In this document: in pieces, positions 6,256 through 6,991 of the stretch | How the letters are laid out: the number at the start of each line of letters is the position of its first letter | Position numbering within the stretch: the first letter of the stretch is position 1 | Assembly (NCBI GenBank): GCA_021107695.1 | Contig: JAIOSI010000056.1 | Coordinates: 1 to 6,991, forward strand | DNA: 6,991 nt | DNA from: a bacterium | Lineage (GTDB): Bacteria; RBG-13-66-14 | Reading direction: 5' to 3' | The notes under the pieces: generated by a model | The model's input: the letters and a program-made list of their open reading frames with translations, nothing else | The model's database searches: none | What the model was told of the DNA's origin: nothing | Position numbers and translations under genes: made by a program

Positions 6256-6991
6256 CGTTTTACCTCAACCTCTAATCCGGGGAATAGTTTTTGTAATTTT
6301 ACTATGCAGGCACGTTTCTCAATGCTCTCATCCTCACGGGATGGTATTCGAACATTAATGCGGATATTTACCGAGCCAAAGGGAGAGTAGGTGGTTTTGG
6401 TCAGCTCTAGCTCCGGGAAGAGAGCGATTTTATCCATCAGCCTATAATACCGTGAGAGGTTACCTTTTAGCAATAGTTGAATTAGCTGTCGCTTGACTAG
6501 CGAAGAGACCCCGTGCAGGCGGAGGTATTTCCGCAACATCCGTCGGGTGTGTCGGGCATGAACGAAGCGAAGCCAGCCTCGGCGTGGCGTGATGCCGTCG
6601 TCGGTTAGCACTTCAACCCGATCTCCGGCACTGAGCTGATAGTTGATAGGGCGGCGAAGTCCATTCACCAGAGCACCGGCACAATGGATTCCCATCTCGG
6701 TATGCAGGTGGAAGGCGAAGTCCAGCACGGTGGAACCCTGGGGTAGATCGAAGGCATCGCCCTTGGGCGAAATGATAAAAAGCTGCTCGGCGAAAAGGTC
6801 AACCTTAACGGTATTGACGAAGGAATCCGCAGATTGCTTCTCCCAGTCCACAATCCGCCGGAGCCAGAGTAGTTCATTGTCCAGCTCGCCATCAAGCTCG
6901 CCATCGTGTTTGTAAGAAAAATGCGCTGCCAATCCGTATTCGGCAAAGAAGTTCATTCGTTCAGAGCGAATCTGTACCTCAATCCGCCGAC
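6252..6991 (-). CDS. RelA/SpoT-family (p)ppGpp synthetase/hydrolase, C-terminal part (5' end outside window)
   Basis: The frame is open to the window edge, where it reads 'IEVQIRSERM..FAEYGLAAHFSYK', the highly conserved end of the RelA/SpoT synthetase domain, which transfers pyrophosphate from ATP to GDP/GTP. After a linker with 'GELDGELD' and 'LLWLRRIVDWEKQ' comes a TGS domain (about 6805-6605; 'LFIISPKGDAFDLP', 'STVLDFAFHLHTEMG', 'GDRVEVLT'). The 'GWLRFVHARHTRRMLRKYLR' helix follows. The product then ends only about 86 residues later. Long RSH enzymes carry a further roughly 250-300 residues (helical, zinc-finger/conserved-Cys and ACT domains), which are missing here. The tail 'FGSVNIRINVRIPSREDES' is not one I recognise. 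The 3' end is AT-richer than the body. TGA overlaps pgeF by 4 nt. Hydrolase and synthetase cores are outside the window, so activity cannot be judged. Confidence 0.88.
   Translation of the reverse strand, partial: RRIEVQIRSERMNFFAEYGLAAHFSYKHDGELDGELDNELLWLRRIVDWEKQSADSFVNTVKVDLFAEQLFIISPKGDAFDLPQGSTVLDFAFHLHTEMGIHCAGALVNGLRRPINYQLSAGDRVEVLTDDGITPRRGWLRFVHARHTRRMLRKYLRLHGVSSLVKRQLIQLLLKGNLSRYYRLMDKIALFPELELTKTTYSPFGSVNIRINVRIPSREDESIEKRACIVKLQKLFPGLEVEVKR
6262..6266 (-). promoter_or_regulatory. Ribosome binding site of pgeF inside the RelA/SpoT gene end
   Basis: Read on the minus strand, GAGGT precedes the pgeF ATG (6255-6253) by about 6-7 nt, inside the last codons of the upstream gene. Together with the ATGA overlap it settles the pgeF start and supports coupled translation. 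Confidence 0.65.
6883..6906. repeat. 12-bp in-frame tandem duplication in the RelA/SpoT gene
   Basis: AGCTCGCCATCA (6883-6894) is followed at once by AGCTCGCCATCG (6895-6906), identical but for the last base. On the coding strand this gives the acidic GELD-GELD repeat in the variable loop between the synthetase domain and the TGS domain. It is most likely a harmless slippage duplication. Confidence 0.6.

Noticed and set aside
6442..6447. TATAAT sequence on the plus strand as a promoter -10 box
   Set aside because: It lies inside the RelA/SpoT coding region, points against the local genes, and has no matching -35 element or downstream plus-strand gene.

Overview
The window is about 7 kb of gene-dense bacterial chromosome with moderately high GC. 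It holds six genes in two converging groups. No gene-free stretch exceeds 80 bases. Gene content and protein style suggest a Desulfuromonadales/Geobacter-like member of the Desulfobacterota: a YhaM-type HD exonuclease after mutS, and a small conserved protein starting 'GERLIAETITPVEGSFDT'. This placement is inference from remembered family resemblance, not a search.

Plus-strand group (1-5487). It opens with the 3' end of a GGDEF (diguanylate cyclase type) gene. A basic, proline/serine-rich linker fuses this domain to an NHL-type beta-propeller. 24 nt later comes mutS (1476-4106), whose full-length frame is interrupted once by an in-frame TAG at 2256-2258. The stop lies at the expected border between the mismatch-reading/connector half and the core/clamp/ATPase half, and the sequence on both sides is otherwise intact. 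33 nt after mutS is a YhaM/CBF1-like protein (OB-fold plus HD domain, 4140-5123). A 58-nt gap carrying a perfect 18-bp palindrome follows. The group ends with a small DUF6504-like protein (5182-5487).

A 10-bp GC-rich hairpin with A/T tracts on both sides (5505-5528) sits between the convergent groups and looks like a bidirectional terminator.

Minus-strand group (5566-6991). The 3' part of a RelA/SpoT-family gene (end of the synthetase domain, TGS domain, short non-canonical tail) overlaps the start of a PgeF/YfiH (multicopper-polyphenol-oxidase fold) gene by ATGA, so the two are probably translationally coupled.

The main point of interest is the amber codon in mutS. It could be a true nonsense mutation (a mutator or decaying gene), a sequencing error, or readthrough/recoding. 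Two of the other five stop codons in the window are also TAG, in places where termination makes sense, so a genome-wide reassignment of TAG is unlikely. Secondary points are the GGDEF-NHL fusion with a missing I-site and an altered signature, the shortened RelA/SpoT C-terminus with an AT-richer 3' end, and the palindromic repeat-like element.
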